A stretch of DNA of 64,000 nt from Solenopsis invicta (GCF_016802725.1 NC_052668.1:13027001-13091000), one strand, 5' to 3'. Positions 12,001 through 27,270 are shown, counted from the first letter of the stretch. The notes: a model not told the origin generated them from the letters alone. Numbers and translations: made by a program.

Positions 12001-15000
12001 GAAAAATTAAACGCGGACTTGTCGCGAACGAGGCTGATGACCGTACAATGCGACGTTAATGTTCCGTACGTATGTCGCGCCGAGATAACACGGGTAAACG
12101 GGAATTCTACCTCTCTTCGTCGCTGGTAGATTAATTCGCTCATTAATTTATGCGCCTGTGATGGTGCAATCGCGCTCCGTCATCAACGTTAGTTTAATAA
12201 CAACGATGATTCCTTCAGCGTCCAAGTTTTACAGTCACTATATATATTAACCAAGAAGTATTGTCCTATTTAAGATATTTAATTACAGTTTGCATACAGG
12301 TAGTGAATGATATATAAAACATTAACATTTTGTATCTTAAAACAAATGTATTATTTCAGAATATTAACGTTATTACTTATAATTAATATTATTTTAGTCA
12401 GAAAAGAAAACCTAATCTGTTTTCTTGTGTTAAAATAAATTAGAAATTTTATATACAACACATGTATGAATTAGATATATATGTATAATTTCTAATTTTA
12501 TTTAAATACGAAAAACAACTTAGAATTTTTTTTCTATATTAAAAATTTTCTTTTATTTAAACTCTTAACTCTTTAAGATCTTATGGATTTATTGTTCGAT
12601 ATATACATATTTATTTATATTTATGCAGTGTTATATGTATATATCGAACAATAAATCCATAAAATCTTAAAAAGTTAAAAGTTTAAATAAAAGAAAATTT
12701 TTAATATAGAAAAAAAATTCTAAATTGTTTTTCGTATTTAAATAAAATTAGAAATTATATTATATATATATATAAATTATATGTGTGTATATAAAATTTC
12801 TAATTTATTTTAACACGAGAAAACAGATTAGGTTTTCTTTTCTGACTAAAATAATATTAATTGTAAGTAATAACGCTAATATTTCTGAAATTATATATTT
12901 TATATATATATATGACTTTAAAAGTTAATGATTTAAATAAAAAAGTTAATAGATTTCATAAGCTGAGTTTGCCAATTTCTCTTCTCTTTCATTTTTCTCT
13001 CTTTTCTGATTATAACTTTTATCATAGTTATTAAGAAATAAGTAGAAAGAAATATAACAGAAAATAAATACATCTCTACCCGTGCGAATGTATTATAGGG
13101 AAAAGAGGAATTATCGTACCGTATCGAACTCAAATCAAAAGTACAGTCGAAGGTTCTCAAGGAGTTTGAAAGAGAAGCGAGGGAGCTTCTCGCGGAACAG
13201 TTGTCTCGCGTTTCCAGAAACGAAAGTGCCGAAGCGAACGTGATTGTTTCAAGAATGCTCCCGCGCCCGGAGTGAAGCGTGAAAGATCGTCTTCGGCGAA
13301 CTTCGTCAAGATCACTGTCGAGTTCTCTCGCGAGAAGACTCCATTTTTCGCCAGGCCGAGGGCCGTCCATCCTTCGCGAAGTTTATTTTCACCTGTCGCT
13401 AAGTTTTATCAGCGAGATATATTTCGCACGCGATACATTTTAACAGGCTATCGGCGCATTCTTCGCTTCGTCATGCTCCCCCCACCCTCTCTTTCTCTCT
13501 ATCTTCTTCTCTACTGTATAACTCTTATCGGTGCACTCTTTTTCCACGTTTTTCTCACAAAGAGAATAGAATGAACGAACGAGAGAGAGAGAGAGAGAAC
13601 GAGAGAGCCTGTATCGGATATCGGCGCGGCGTGTCTCGCGCCGTTCGATAAATCATTCCGATATGGGCATAAAGTTTCGCCGGTGTGTCGATTCACGTCG
13701 GACCCCATTGTAAAGCTGTAAAAAGAACGGCCGTAACAGTTTTTTATCCGCGTACGTTGTTTCCACGCGCGTCTCTGCCGAGACCGCGCCGCGGTCTTTC
13801 GGAGGCGGAGATCTTCGAGTCACTCGCGTGCACCTGTCCTGCCCATTAATTTCCGCTTTTACGAGCGCGCCACCCTCGTAAAAGGCGGATGATCGATATT
13901 TCACTCGTGTCCTACCTCGCGACTTTTTTAGCCGGCTTTAATTGACGCCGCGCGCTAACCGTTACGCCTCGCGCTTCATCCGGATTCTTCTTGTCGTTAT
14001 TCGGTCGGATCGTAAACGTTACGAGCGCGCAGTGTCGTCAACTGTTCCTAGTTTTCGTTCAAATGTAATTGAATGTTAGTAATAATAATTTTAATTAATC
14101 TTTACTGCTCGGTTAGAACGTATTACGAAATATGTGTATGCCATTGCGGAGGCGGTATCGCGAAAGAAATAATCGTCCACGTTCGCTGTAATACCGAGAG
14201 ATTATGGACTCGCACGTTGATAGCGCCGACGTAAAATCCGACGAAATCCGGGATAATCGATAGTAATGTCGACGACAGAGCGTGGTGCAACGGAATTTAC
14301 CGTGCGAACGGCTCCATCGAAGTTCCGTGTCGGATTACACGAGTTTTTGGATCACGATAAGCGGTGAAACAGCGAGTGAGTTTATTTTACGCCCTTCCCC
14401 CCCGCCCACCCGCGTCGCTCTTTTCCTATTTGACATAAACGACTTTTCTCCGTTCGATTTTTATCACGCCGCACGTCACGCAAATTATGCGATCTCACTT
14501 AACGTCGTCCCGAGAATTAAACCTCCAACACTTGTACCACGTAACTTTATAGTTGAAATAATTGTTTTGTATAATGTGCAAGTTTTTTTTTCATTTTTAC
14601 TAGCAAAACTATTGATTCTATTGCACAGAAGAAAAAAATGATTTCATTGGAATTAGTATTTCCATTTATTTGACTGAAAGTCGTTTCATTGACACAACAT
14701 TTATTATTTGAAAATAACACTCTTATTATTAGTCGTGCTCGTTGATTTGAATATTGATTTGTTTGGGCCATTCCAAATCAATTTGTTTGGATATCATAAA
14801 AATTTATTAATTCCAAAGAAATCGTTTTTTCTGTGAAGGAGGTACAATCAAAAGAAACATCAAAATGCTTCAATTTATTTAAAAATTATACAGAATACTA
14901 TTTCAAGAGAAAATAAAATATTAAAATTTCAAACAAATTGGCCAAGTTTCCAAGAAAATAAAAGTTTAAGCTGAAGTTTTATGCATCTCATGACAGGCGC

Positions 15001-18000
15001 ATCAAACGACTGATATATCACGTTACGTTAACTTTTAACTTACTTTTAACTTACATTAACTTTTAACTTACGTTTAACCTACTTTAAAATTCGATACACG
15101 TACAAAAATTGAATAGTTAGGATGAACTTTTTTGTACGTCCTTGCAAAAATTCGACTCTATTCATCATGTAGTTTTTTTCGTGTACAAGTATAATAAAAA
15201 ACTGATGAAAGTATGTTTATGAACTAAAGACAACCTTGACGAATTCAAGAAATAAAACGGAAAATTTGGCAACGCTTTTAAAAAAATAATTTAAAAAATT
15301 ATTACAGAGGTATAATTAAAAGCTAAACTTTTGTAAGGATCCAAGGGAGCATTAAAACATCGCAATTTTATAATTGTATCACGCGCAATATTTTTAACAG
15401 CAAAATTAAGAATATTCAGGAATATAAAATTTTATTAAAAAGCATTACATTAATTTAATTTGACGCGGCTAAAACCGTAAGTAAAACCGGAACAAAAATA
15501 AACGCGGCGTCCAAAATACATGTTAAACTTTCAACTACTGTTGTGCTCCCAATAATACAAGTCAGTTTTTGCTGAGATTGTACATCGATCATCTCCCTTG
15601 AGCTCTCGAATCACCGCGGGATACTTAAATAAACGACCCTCGTTACTTATAACTTCTATTTCTTCGACGCGTTCAAATGGAAAGTAATGTTGCCTTTTTG
15701 TTTGCCATTTAACTGGAAATGGAAACACGAAATGATAAATGTTTCTCAAGACGATCTTAATTTGCATTAAAGCTCTGGCGGTTCGACGCTGAACATAGTT
15801 ATGTAACGCTGGTGCCATTAGCCTAATTTCATAATGCGAATACCGCAGGGACCTTAGAGCACTCGTACTGCAGAGCAGAACGGTTCTCTCCAAGGATACG
15901 CTGAACTCTCCGTGACGATTCGCTGTCATGCATGAAGCCAGTTAATTATGCATACACGTGTTAGGTCTTCCTTGACGCTGCAAGTAGGCGAAACATTATT
16001 CCTAGCATTCTCTGCGCCCGTGTACACACATATAAAGTAGAGTTAATAATTCATATACTTAACAAAATACGCCTCTCGAAACTCCAACGCGTCAGCTGCA
16101 ATTGTTTTCGCGCAAATTTGAATTTTGAACTATAATTTTACAATACAAAACTTGTTATTTAATCCTTGTACTATTATAAGCTTTTTGCGTCACGGTATAA
16201 CGAAATATTCAATATATTTTGAAATAAAATTGAATCTGTTTTATTGACGCATCATGGATCATTTTTTATTTCGCTTTATGGGTCGCGGCGCGTTTGTTCA
16301 AATCCCCATACTTCAACAACAAAATTGCATTTTTTTTAATCCCATGCGTGAAATAATATTTCCCTATATAAAAGATTGCATCTTTTGTACGGAAAAATAC
16401 GATTTTTCCGTACATTGTACATATTGGAAAAAAAAAAAAACATATTAAGTTTCGTACATCATTGAATTCGCAAGTCAATTTCGTCCGAAATCGGAAAGGT
16501 GATTAGTTTTGAGCGGAATCGCAGCTTCCACAGCTTTTATTCTAGAAAATTATGAGAGAGAATACTTTTTTCATCCGCGTGAATGCATGGGACACGCTAT
16601 TGAAGTTTCGCTTGTCGCACCCGCAAAAAAAAAAGGTATATGTATAGTATACGCTTTTATCACGATTCCACTCACTATCGATCACTGGAGCTCGTCTACC
16701 TTTTTATTCATTACTCTGTCTGAAAAGCAGACTCTATCTGACTTCTAATCGAAATTGCGAGCGGTACACGGTTTCTGTCGTAGACCAAGTAAAAATCGAT
16801 CCCGTGAATTGACCAAAAGAAATTGTCAGTAAAAAAAAAAAAAAAGAGGAAGAAGAAGTAACGCGGCAGAGACGGGACGCCCCGTATACAGCGCAATTTT
16901 GTCAAAAAGCTCGATCGCGGTTTTTGCGACTCAACAGTATCTAGCGACGTGGCACAAACGTCGCGGTAACTTTCGGGACGTGTCTCTTTTTATCCGACTG
17001 CACATCGCGCGACGTGTTTGCTGCCGAAAGCCTCGGCCTTTCCCGTCTTTCGCCTTTTCGACGCGTGTTTACTCCTCGGTCGTGGCGGCGACCGTCCGAT
17101 CGGATTATGCTGCCAGCGGCGCATCCGGAATCGACGACCGAAACGGACGGGCAAGTCGACGGGCAGCCGTGTCGAGAGCGTTTTCGAGAGATAAGTTTGC
17201 GCGAAACCGCACGCCGCGCCAGCGGGCAGCGGGCGCGCGTGTGCACCAGAGAGAGGAAATGCTTTTGGTTTATTAGCATGCCAACAAGTTAACCGACGAG
17301 CCGACGACCCGCGTCGCGACGAGCGGCGGGCTTCTACTGAAAGCCAGATAATTGCATGTAGAAGCACCAACGACCGCCTACAGCGCGCGTTAACGCTCCT
17401 GAAAGCGACTATCCCTAACGTTTGCGTGGTCCGTAATGAACGTCCTGGTCCAACGTGATCAGTATCGCTCCGAACGATCGCTCTTTTACGGCGAAAGCAA
17501 CGGGAAGAGCGCGCGAAGAGCAATCTAGATTTATCAAATAAATTAATGTAATCTTCCGCTCGAAGAAATATACGCGCATTAGCATTTTAATGCAGTGTCT
17601 CATTTCAAACTTTTTAGCCGCTTAGACTTTTGAGATGTTCTTTTTAAGGTGGTTTTAGACCCCAAAACACAGACATAGAAGAATGTCTTGAAATTTTTGT
17701 CTCAAGTAATTTATTTTTATACATATAGATTTTATTGTTATACGTGTCTGTAAAATATGAGTTCGATTTACCGTCCCGTTCCCAATATAACTGTTCGAAC
17801 GTCACAGATTTTTCTGTATTTACCATTGTAGTGCGGCTATTGCTGCCGTGATGCGACACGAATTTTTAACCACATTGAAGAAATTAATGAAAAACGAGTC
17901 TCTAGTAGCTGAATTCGTGAGGGAGCATACAGAGAAAACGATTTCTTTGGACTTAATAAATTTTATTATATCCAAACAAATTTATTGTGGTATTTTTGTC

Positions 18001-21000
18001 AAATAATAGATATTGTACGAATGAAACGACAACATTTTTATTTAAACAAATAATATTTTGTAGAAGCATATGTTGTTTCAATGAAACAATTTTCAGTCAA
18101 ATAAACAGGAATACTAATTCCAGTGAATGTTTTTTTTCTCTGTGCGCGTGTAACAAGATCACGAATATTTACCGTATGATATTAAAGTTCGAGTCAATAA
18201 AAAATCTTGAGTTTATAAATTTTTTCGATACTTGAGGAAATCTAGTAGGTATGAGTATGACATCGTCGCACTGTCAACGAGCAAGGGGATTATCATTCAC
18301 TACGTGATACATGGGTTTTCTTTTCTCTTTCTAATTATTTTATTTTATTATGTTTTAATACTGTAAGTGTAGTAGATGTTTTGTTTTTTTATTTTTAGAT
18401 TTTACATAACGATATATTTCGTTTAGATTTAGAGATATGTTTGAGTCGATCGTTGACTCGCATAGTGGGGGTCTAATCACCTTAAATAACTTCTTTTTAA
18501 ATTACATTTCTTGCCACTTCACGACAAATTAATATTGGCTATTAATTTCTCACTATAGATTACAATAAGAGGCTCAGTGTGATTTTAGCGTTTCATTGAG
18601 GAAGTTGTACGTATTCCGATCGATTTGGCAAATTGAGATATGGTGCTCCGCACCGGCAGCTCAATACATTTCTGCGGGACAGAAATCTGGATAGCGCGCA
18701 GTAATTTCCGCAGCTTCAACTTGTACCTTAGGCAGTCAGAATCGAATGGAATCGTGCGGTCGCGCGGCAACGACCAAGTTCCGTCCGTCGTTAGAGGAAA
18801 CTCGCGGCAAATTCGGCAGCCTGAAGCCTGTTTAAATCGTGAAATTATTGCCGCCGAAGGTCATCATCGGCAAGCCGGCTTCGAGGCAAATCGGATTGGA
18901 GCCAAATACCCAGCGCGGTTTCAAATTATACATGTATTATATCGAAGTTAACCGGCGGTAATTAAAATCGCGCCAAATGGAACCGTCTACTGTGCGAATC
19001 TACTTTGCTTTCTTCATTCACTTCAATTCATAATTTTGTACAAGCTTACTGTATACACAGATACTTATATGTTGCAATAAGTATCAGCACATATACCTGT
19101 AATTTTATCGGAGATTTTTCTTTTTCTTTCACTTATTATATTTTTTAATCTACTTGCGTGACAAAACTTTCTACTTATTTATAAGCTTATTTGCTTGTAA
19201 AATGATTTACAAGCAAACTTTGTTGATTCGAAATCTCTGAAGTTAAATGCCTTTACCTCAATCCTTTCGTTACGAAAATACGAAATGTTTAGTTACTTTA
19301 CCAGGAAAGTTCTTAAGTGTGTACAAAGTTTTACCAAAGTAGAAAATTTCAGTATTGGAAGCTTTCGTCCTTAAGCAAGTGCAACAACTGATTTATAGTC
19401 TGCTTATAACTTTATTTTTACGAGATAACTTCAAAGTAACCGTATTTACTTTTCCGTCACGCGAGACGGAAAAGTAAATTTTGCCTTCTACGAGAAGAAT
19501 TTGTTTTAGGTTAATCGAAGAATCTAAAATTTTATTTATTTACAGTATAACAATTAATTAATATCTCGAATTATTATCGCCAAAGCCACTGCAATTATCG
19601 CCGCTCCCTTGACCGTGTGCACGCACTCGAAAAATATTATTAAGCGAAAATTAATTTAATGTTATACAAATGCTTCGAAGCAATTGATTGACCAATCCGG
19701 AACAAGGAATTTTACCAATCGATCAAAGCTCGAAGAATGCTTCAAAGTATTTGCAGCGTCATTTTAACCGTGTATCCCAAATCTAGTTCAAATACTTCGC
19801 CCCTCCCGCGTTACTGTCGCATGCTGGCGATTACAATGACCTGGGGCGCTGTTAAACCGTCTCGACGTACGTATTTCCAGCACCCGGCGCACCTTTACTG
19901 ATCCCCGAAGAGTGTAGCGCCGAGAACAACAGTGTCACCGTTGCCTGGCAGCCACCACCTGGCCACGGAATTATGGGCTGCACCGGACAGAGGGGTCCCG
20001 CTATCGAGGGATACCTCTTGGAGCTGGACGACGGCTGCGGCGGAGAATTCAGGGTGAGTAAACACCCTTCGTATGTATCTCGAAGAAATTGTACTCTCCC
20101 TCGTATGTGTCAGCGGGATAGAGACGCTAGGCTATCGGATACTAGGCTCGAGGCTTTTCTCGAGAGATCGCTCGCGAATTCTTCGATGACACTTCACTCG
20201 ACGGACGGACCCTCCGTCGTTCTCGTTTCTTTGCCGACGCGACGTCCGGTTCCGGTGTTTCTTCGCTCGCGCTCTTCTCCGGCCGTATCACCCCGCGACG
20301 ACGGCGATACGACTCTGCCCGACAATGGGACACTTCGACGTTCTCACGACGGTTTTCCGTAGAATTGTTCTCCGATCCGGCGCGGACAAGATAACACCGG
20401 GAGAGAGAAAGATGGGAGAGAGAAAGATCCGCTGGCATTAAATAACATCTGACGCGTCTGTTATTTTTTTTTTCTGCACTGAGAGAATTTTCTCTTAGAA
20501 TTTATCCTTAAAACCATAATAATCGTAGGATAACTTGGAAAAGAATTGTACTCTATACTTACAGTAAAAAGGTAAGGTTTAGTAAAATTGGATTAAACCG
20601 ATTTATTTTAAGTTGCTGCGAAAATTTGAAAATATCACGTCAATTTTTTCATGCGGCAATAAATATTTTTATCCTTAAATATTTCCTTACCTAACTCGAT
20701 TCTTTTCTTTTTAAAAATTAAATAGAAAGATATATTTGTGATTATTGAAACAGATAAGAAGTTATTTTAAAAGAAATCGAGTTAGGAGAAGGAGAAATTA
20801 TAATATTTATTAAAAGAAAAAATACTTATTAAATACTTATTATATGAAAATTAACATAATTTAATGAAAAGTGTTATCGAAAGTATAGCAATACTAGTTT
20901 TACTGCACGTGATGTTAAAGGAACTGTCCATCAGTTTTGTTCTTGAAAAGTTAAGTTTCCTCGCGCTCGGGCAAAGCAAGTTACTCGTAGCGTAAAAATA

Positions 21001-24000
21001 GTAAAAAAAAAAAAAAGTAGAAATGAGTTGTACGAACGTGGCAGGAAACTCTAAAAGATTCGCTGTGGATGTTGGACTAAACGTGATGGTGTTGCCCGAG
21101 GGAAAAGAGATGTAAGTTTGTCTGTGAAATGCATTCGTTAAAATTCTACGGTAGTTTTCTTCTCGGCTATTTTTTAAATTTTTAGTTAGATTGCACGTGT
21201 GCAAAATTGGTTGCCAAGATTCTCTAAAGACAGAAAATACCCTCTTGATCTTCCCGATTCAACAGTCATTATTCTGTTGACTGATTTTAGGGAAACTACT
21301 TACAATAATACATCAAATCAATGCTCTTCAAAAAAATCAAATCAATTGTCAAAGGCTAAAGGAGCAAAACTAGATCGTCATGCTAATATAAACAATCTTT
21401 AATATATAATTACAATAAACTTTAAATTCTAAATTAACATTTATACTAACACGGCGATCTAGTTTTGCTCCTTTAGCCCTTGACAATTGTTGATTTGATT
21501 TTAAGTAACACTTCTTTTTTAATTTTTTAATTTATATTGTGTCATTTATATTTATCTGTTATTATTTCTGGATCATGATGTACACAAGAATGACTATTAC
21601 GTATATAATTTTATCTTCATCATTCAACTTTCTTACAAATTTTATTGCTACCACTTTTTCATATCCCGTAGAATAATATCTACTACACGCTTTGACATAT
21701 CAAAATGAATCTTATACGCGAACCAATTTCCGGTTACGAGCGTTTAATAAAGCCGCGCGGGAGCGAGACGTACAAACCCGCTTTTCAATTTACCAAAGGA
21801 TAATACCGGCTATCGGCGGCGTGACATCGAAGCGCAAAGGGGATCAGAAGAAATGTCAGGATCATAAAACCCCTCTTTGTTGAGAATTTGTCCCGCGCGC
21901 CGCGAAATGAATATTGATGCCGATCGTACGTGAAAGTTCATTTTTTTCATAGAGATTTTTGTTACAAGTCGGGTCGAATCACTCGCGCGCGAATACTACC
22001 CTACGTAAAAGGCCGGCTACATATCCATTCGGAGCGCGTTTCCGGACTAGCGAGGTCGTTTATCGCATTTATTCTCGGATCTCGAGGCTCTCTACTCAGC
22101 TGGACTCGAAACGCCGTCTTTCGCGTTTTATTGATCGTAAACGCGGGTGGTAGCGGGACATTGAAACGCGGTAACGATTAGGGCTAATAATTCAGCCTAA
22201 ATAGCGCGCGTGAGCCGCGACATAAAAGTCGGGATTAAAAGGCAGCCTCGTGGAGCGAATTCGCGCGAGTTTGAAAAATTTGGAGATTAGCGTGTAAAGG
22301 CGGTTTTAATGCGCCACATTAATTCATTTGTGCCGTCCTAAATGGACGATAATATCTCTTATTGTTTGATAAAGAAATTGCACGCAGTTTATAAGAGTTT
22401 AAATCCAAATCTTTTTTCCTACGCTGAGAAAATGGGAAAAGATGGGGTGCCTTTGACCAATTTTAACATTTTACGTTATGCTTCATTTTAGTATCTAAAA
22501 ATAGAAAGATAATTCTAAAATATTCTTTCAAGTATTGACATTGATACACTGATATTTTGTAAATTTAAATTGTTACTTTTTTAATTGTATCTTTTTTAAC
22601 ATTAGAAAAAAAATTGAATTCTGATCAAATGTACAACACCCATGCTGTACGTTTATATTATAAAAGGTGCGTGTACACATATAGAGTGAAGTTGAGATAA
22701 TTTCAAATTTTTATATTTATATCTTTAACATTTTTTATATTATATAAAGTTTTATATAAAATATATAAAAATTAACCTAGACAAATTAAAATAATGTAGG
22801 ACGATATAATAATTACGTATTAAAAACTCAATTTTAACGAAAATAAAATTTTCTTATAATATATATTTTTTTAAATTTTATCTTTATCTCTTTTTTAAGT
22901 TACAATATCTATTGCTAATCAAAAGTATAACAATTGCTCATTTTCTTTATGTTGGTTAAGGTTGATAAGGTTGAATTTTAAACAATTGTTTCCTCGATTG
23001 TTTCTAAATGACTACATAACGATATATAATTCAAATACAAGATGGAATACGTATGCCATTTTATGAGACTAAGAAAATTTTTAAAACTACTTTATAGCAG
23101 CACAGTGTCCCTTATTATTAAAATTATAAATTATAAAGTGCTTTTGGCAAATTGCAAATTTGCAATTTTTACTTTTACAAATTTAATAGCCATAGATAAT
23201 TTTACAAGATAACATGATCAAAGGTATACCATCTTTCTCTTGTCATATATAAATTGAGAAACAGTTTGCGAACCAAGCTTCTTCTTCAAGTAAATGAAGA
23301 TTCGGTATTGAGAGCGTTAATTGAAGTCCATAACTCCAAGATTCCGGGCTTACACGTGAGAAATGAGCGATCCTCTCGAGCGATGGCAATTATTAATTGC
23401 TCCCAGCGATATCGTCCCGTTCATTAGAAGTTTTTATCAAATGACAGCAGTTCGAACCGTCGTTTGCCACATAATCCACGATATTAATGTGAGGTAATTT
23501 ACCGGCGGTCGTAGAGTTTCATAAGGTTTTGTCTTCCGGCAGCGCAAGGGGAAAATAAAATTGCGTGAAGAGAGGGAGAGAATGATATTATAAAGCTTTA
23601 GCATTTTTTACGCAGAATTATTTTAATATCGGCAAATTTAATTCCTTCAAATATTTGCGTGCGAATGTAACGCAGAATAAGAAATGTGTAAATTTAACGT
23701 ATAAATTAAATGTGTATAAAGAGAAAGAGACTTCGTTTCTCATTAATTCTCGCATTGTGAATGTCAATTCCTTATAAATCTCATTGATTTAGTCGAGCTA
23801 AAGTATACACACTTATGCGATGCGTTATTAAAGCAATTTTATTAATAATATTATCGGATTGTATTAATCCTTCTCGCCTTTCATGAAGATTTCACCCTTG
23901 GAGTGGAGGAATATAATGCTGAGCCCGCAGTAAAATCGAGAATAGGATGTATATCGCCGCGCCGCGTATGAATTCCCGTTCGCGTAAACGTGCTTCAGGC

Positions 24001-27000
24001 CAAGCTTGTAAATCGCGCGTCTAAATTTTCATGCTTTGTTAATAATGCACCCGGCGCGGCGGCGTTGCGATATGGCGCTCGTTAACGAACGGAGCGATAC
24101 CGCGAATATAAATCGTCCTTGTTGCCGGCGCCGCTCTCCTCGTCCTTTCTGCCGCCCCTCGTCCGACCTATCGCCAGTCCTCCTGGGCGGCCATCGGATA
24201 ACGCGGTCCATCCTCCTCCTTTTAATATTTAAATCGAGCTCGTTCGCGCGGCGCGATGCCTCAGATTTCCCGGTTTCCGTTTCCGCGCTGTCGCTCTTTG
24301 AGCTCGCAGCGGGAGGCTCGCGAGGACTACTTTGACGAATCAGGATCGGGTTTATGTCGGAAGATTCACGCTAGTCTGGAATTAATTCCCACCGTTCTGC
24401 GTAATATTATACTTGAAGAAAATGCAAGATATGCAAAAATTAATTCCTGATTCGGATAAGAAGGACGGAAACTTTCAACAAACTTTGCAACTTCTAGCAA
24501 ACATTTTTTTTTTTAATGTTATAGTATTTTTCTACTATTAGTTTTTTTTTAATTTTTTATATTTAAAGTCAAGTAGTAATCGCATTTTTTTATCGAGACA
24601 CATACATAATGGACAATAAAAATAGTATCAAAAAGTGATAAATGTTGACAATATAACATAATTGAAAGGGGGAAGGGGGGGAAAGATAACTGTTGAAGTT
24701 ACTTGTATCATATATTTTGATCTTCCTTCACGAACCTTTTATTTCGATATTGAATTTAATAACGTGTCTCGTGCTTGTTTATCCGTCGGCCGACCAATCG
24801 ATGCTATCTTGACGTTTCTTTCAGCAAAGTCGACACGACAGGTAAACTTCGCTCTTTATCCACGATTCTCGTTTATCTACCATCCGTATGAACAATGTCA
24901 ATACACGCTTGCCACAGTAAACGAGGATTTTCGAGTCCAGTTGGACATTTCATCTAACTTAATCGTTACTCAATAGATGAAAATTGGAGCAGTTGACGTT
25001 TTCATATTTTTAGATAAATTATTTGCTCGTTTCTATTTTTAAGGGTTTCTCATTTATTATCATCTTAATTAGTATTTTTTTAATTATATGTTATGTGTTT
25101 TATATATACAATTTAATTCTATTATAATTATCATAATAGAAATACGGAATATCGTCAGAATTTTACTTTACTTAAACATTTATGTTTCCTGAAAAGTAAG
25201 AATTATGAAAATTAAATATTTTCTAGAAATGTGCAAACTGTTTAAATACGAATCAAATCGAATCAAATAGAATTTTAAATTTGAATCTTTATAACTCAAA
25301 TTCGAACTATACAAAAATCTCGAATTCAAATTTCATATTGATAATCTTATAAAATAAAATTTAAACTGACTTTATATAATATCTTTAATATAATTTTTTT
25401 TATATATAGAAATTTTTTTATCATCTCTACATACATAAAATTCAACTTAACAATAACCATACCGTTAATTAAATGTTATGTTTCGATTCGATTCGACGTG
25501 AAAAAAACCTTGATATCTCTAAAATATTCCTTCTAATATTATGTATTTCCATGAAAATTAATAGGATAGATTGTCCGACTACAATTACAATTCACAAATT
25601 CACCGGTGTCCCGTTTGAAATCTGATTCGCAGGAGGTGTACTGTGGCCGCGAGACCATTTGCACGGTGGACGGGCTGCACTTCAACTCGCTCTACAACGC
25701 CAGGGTGCGGGCCTTTAACAGCGCCGGTGAGGGCGAGTACTCGGAGCTGATCGGCCTTCAGACCGCCGAGGGTGAGAACTTCTCTTCTTTTATATTTTTT
25801 TCTCTTTTCCTTCACGGTTTCGTGGGCGAAAAGCGCGCGCACGGAGGCCTCGGCTGGAAAATCGGCGTCGGTGTCGCGTGGAAGACGAACGATCGTAAGC
25901 GACGTCGATTTTCCAGCCGTGCGTATTTTTTTTCCGCGGCACGATCGCGTGATCGATGAGATGGACGGTAATCGCACAGAAATAGCCGCGATAGAATGCC
26001 CATCCGTGTGGCGTTTGCGGAATAATGCGGGCGACAATTACAAATGACTCTGACGAGACATTTTTACCTCCGCGTTAGCTCCGAGAGGAAACTCTCAAAA
26101 TTTCTAATTATCCTTAATTATACGAACGAAAATACTTGAATTATTTAGCACACTGCGGAGAATTTAGATGTCCTACATTTCTTGAATCGACAGATCGAAT
26201 TATATTTGTTATCTATAATTTAATCCGAAATGCTGCTTATATTTTTGGAGTAATTCCTTTATTACTGAATCTCATTCTCTTATTTAAATCTCTTCGTATT
26301 TATCGAAAAGTAATATTAATATGTAAAGATTGAGCGAAAAGTTCTTTCTCCTTTATATTCCCGTATCGTAACTTAATATTCGTTGAGCGAGAGTTCAGTG
26401 TTAAGCTTCGACAATCGCGTCGAAGCATGCACGCAGATGAAATTCCATACCAAAGTTTTAAATTATTTAACACACACCGCGAAAGATAAAACATCCCCTG
26501 TTTTCTTTTTCTTTTTTTTTTTATTCAACCTCCGCAGTCGCGTCACGTCGACTTTCCATATCAAATTCTTAAATTATTTAGCCGCACAGAAAATCAGATC
26601 CCTCATTCTCCTTCCATATTAAGATTCCACAATCCCGTCACGTCGTTATTAACATCGAGTGCAGCGGCGGCGGCGGCGGCGGCGGCGTCGACGTCGAATT
26701 CCCAATAACCCGGCACTCGATAACCCAACGCTCGTGCCTGAACGTGTAGTTCGTTAAGCGTGCTTGCGGATCCGAGTCCGCGGAATATTAATCGTAGCTG
26801 TACAGCGAAGCGATATATATCCTCTGGTTTCTGTCGCAGTGGCGTGGTTTTCGTGGGCCACCGGCGCGGCCGGCATACCGCAGGAGGTGTCTGTATCCGA
26901 GGACGCGATGAGCGCGTCCTGCGAGGGCTACGAGCACCGCGTGGTCCTCTCCAGCGTCGGCTTCTCACGAGGCGTTCACTATTGGGAACTGACCATAGAT

Positions 27001-27239
27001 CGATACCACAGTGACACCGATCCGGCCTTCGGTATCGCCCGGGCCGACGTGTCGCGCGATCAGATGCTGGGTAAGTTCACCACCTATTCGGCCTTCCCCT
27101 CCTTGTCCTCTACGGAAAATATCGTGCGGTTTATCCGGCCCCGATGAAATATTCATGCGCCACCCGCTACACCCCGGAGATCCCTGGTTTGCCTCGGAAA
27201 TTCGGAGGCAAGAGACGTATGTACCGTTTTCCCCGCATA

Positions 27240-27270
<31 letters not shown>

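Larger units (their letters stand above)
7193..19880 (+). other. Large intron of TRIM9-like gene (12.7 kb)
   Basis: The longest intron, between the COS-box and first FN3 exons. No coding exon is needed inside it: both flanking phases are 1, and the joined protein reads FVQLK-PPGAPLL as in other TRIM9 proteins. It contains four foldback or MITE elements (7534-7734, 10458-11146, 12353-12891, 14624-14835) and a fifth at 17929-18144, a G-quadruplex-type tract at 9340-9370, GC islands (9330-9620, 13120-13950, 16900-17530) and perfect hairpins at 16387 and 19445. Those islands could be enhancers or internal promoters; nothing proves it. Confidence 0.85.

Noticed and set aside
12933..13370. 145-codon open frame on the - strand with a hydrophobic segment near its end
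   Set aside because: It runs from a CpG-rich island into an AT-rich Lys/Phe/Ile tail, has no recognisable domain, and lies within the TRIM9 intron. Composition alone explains it.
15531..15929. 132-codon open frame on the - strand in the large intron
   Set aside because: It has a plausible-looking sequence but no family I recognise, no splice or promoter context, and could be chance. A database search would settle it.
24662..24976. 104-codon open frame on the + strand in the FN3-splitting intron
   Set aside because: No homology recognised; including it would break the FN3 domain, and the flanking exon phases (0/0) already join cleanly without it.
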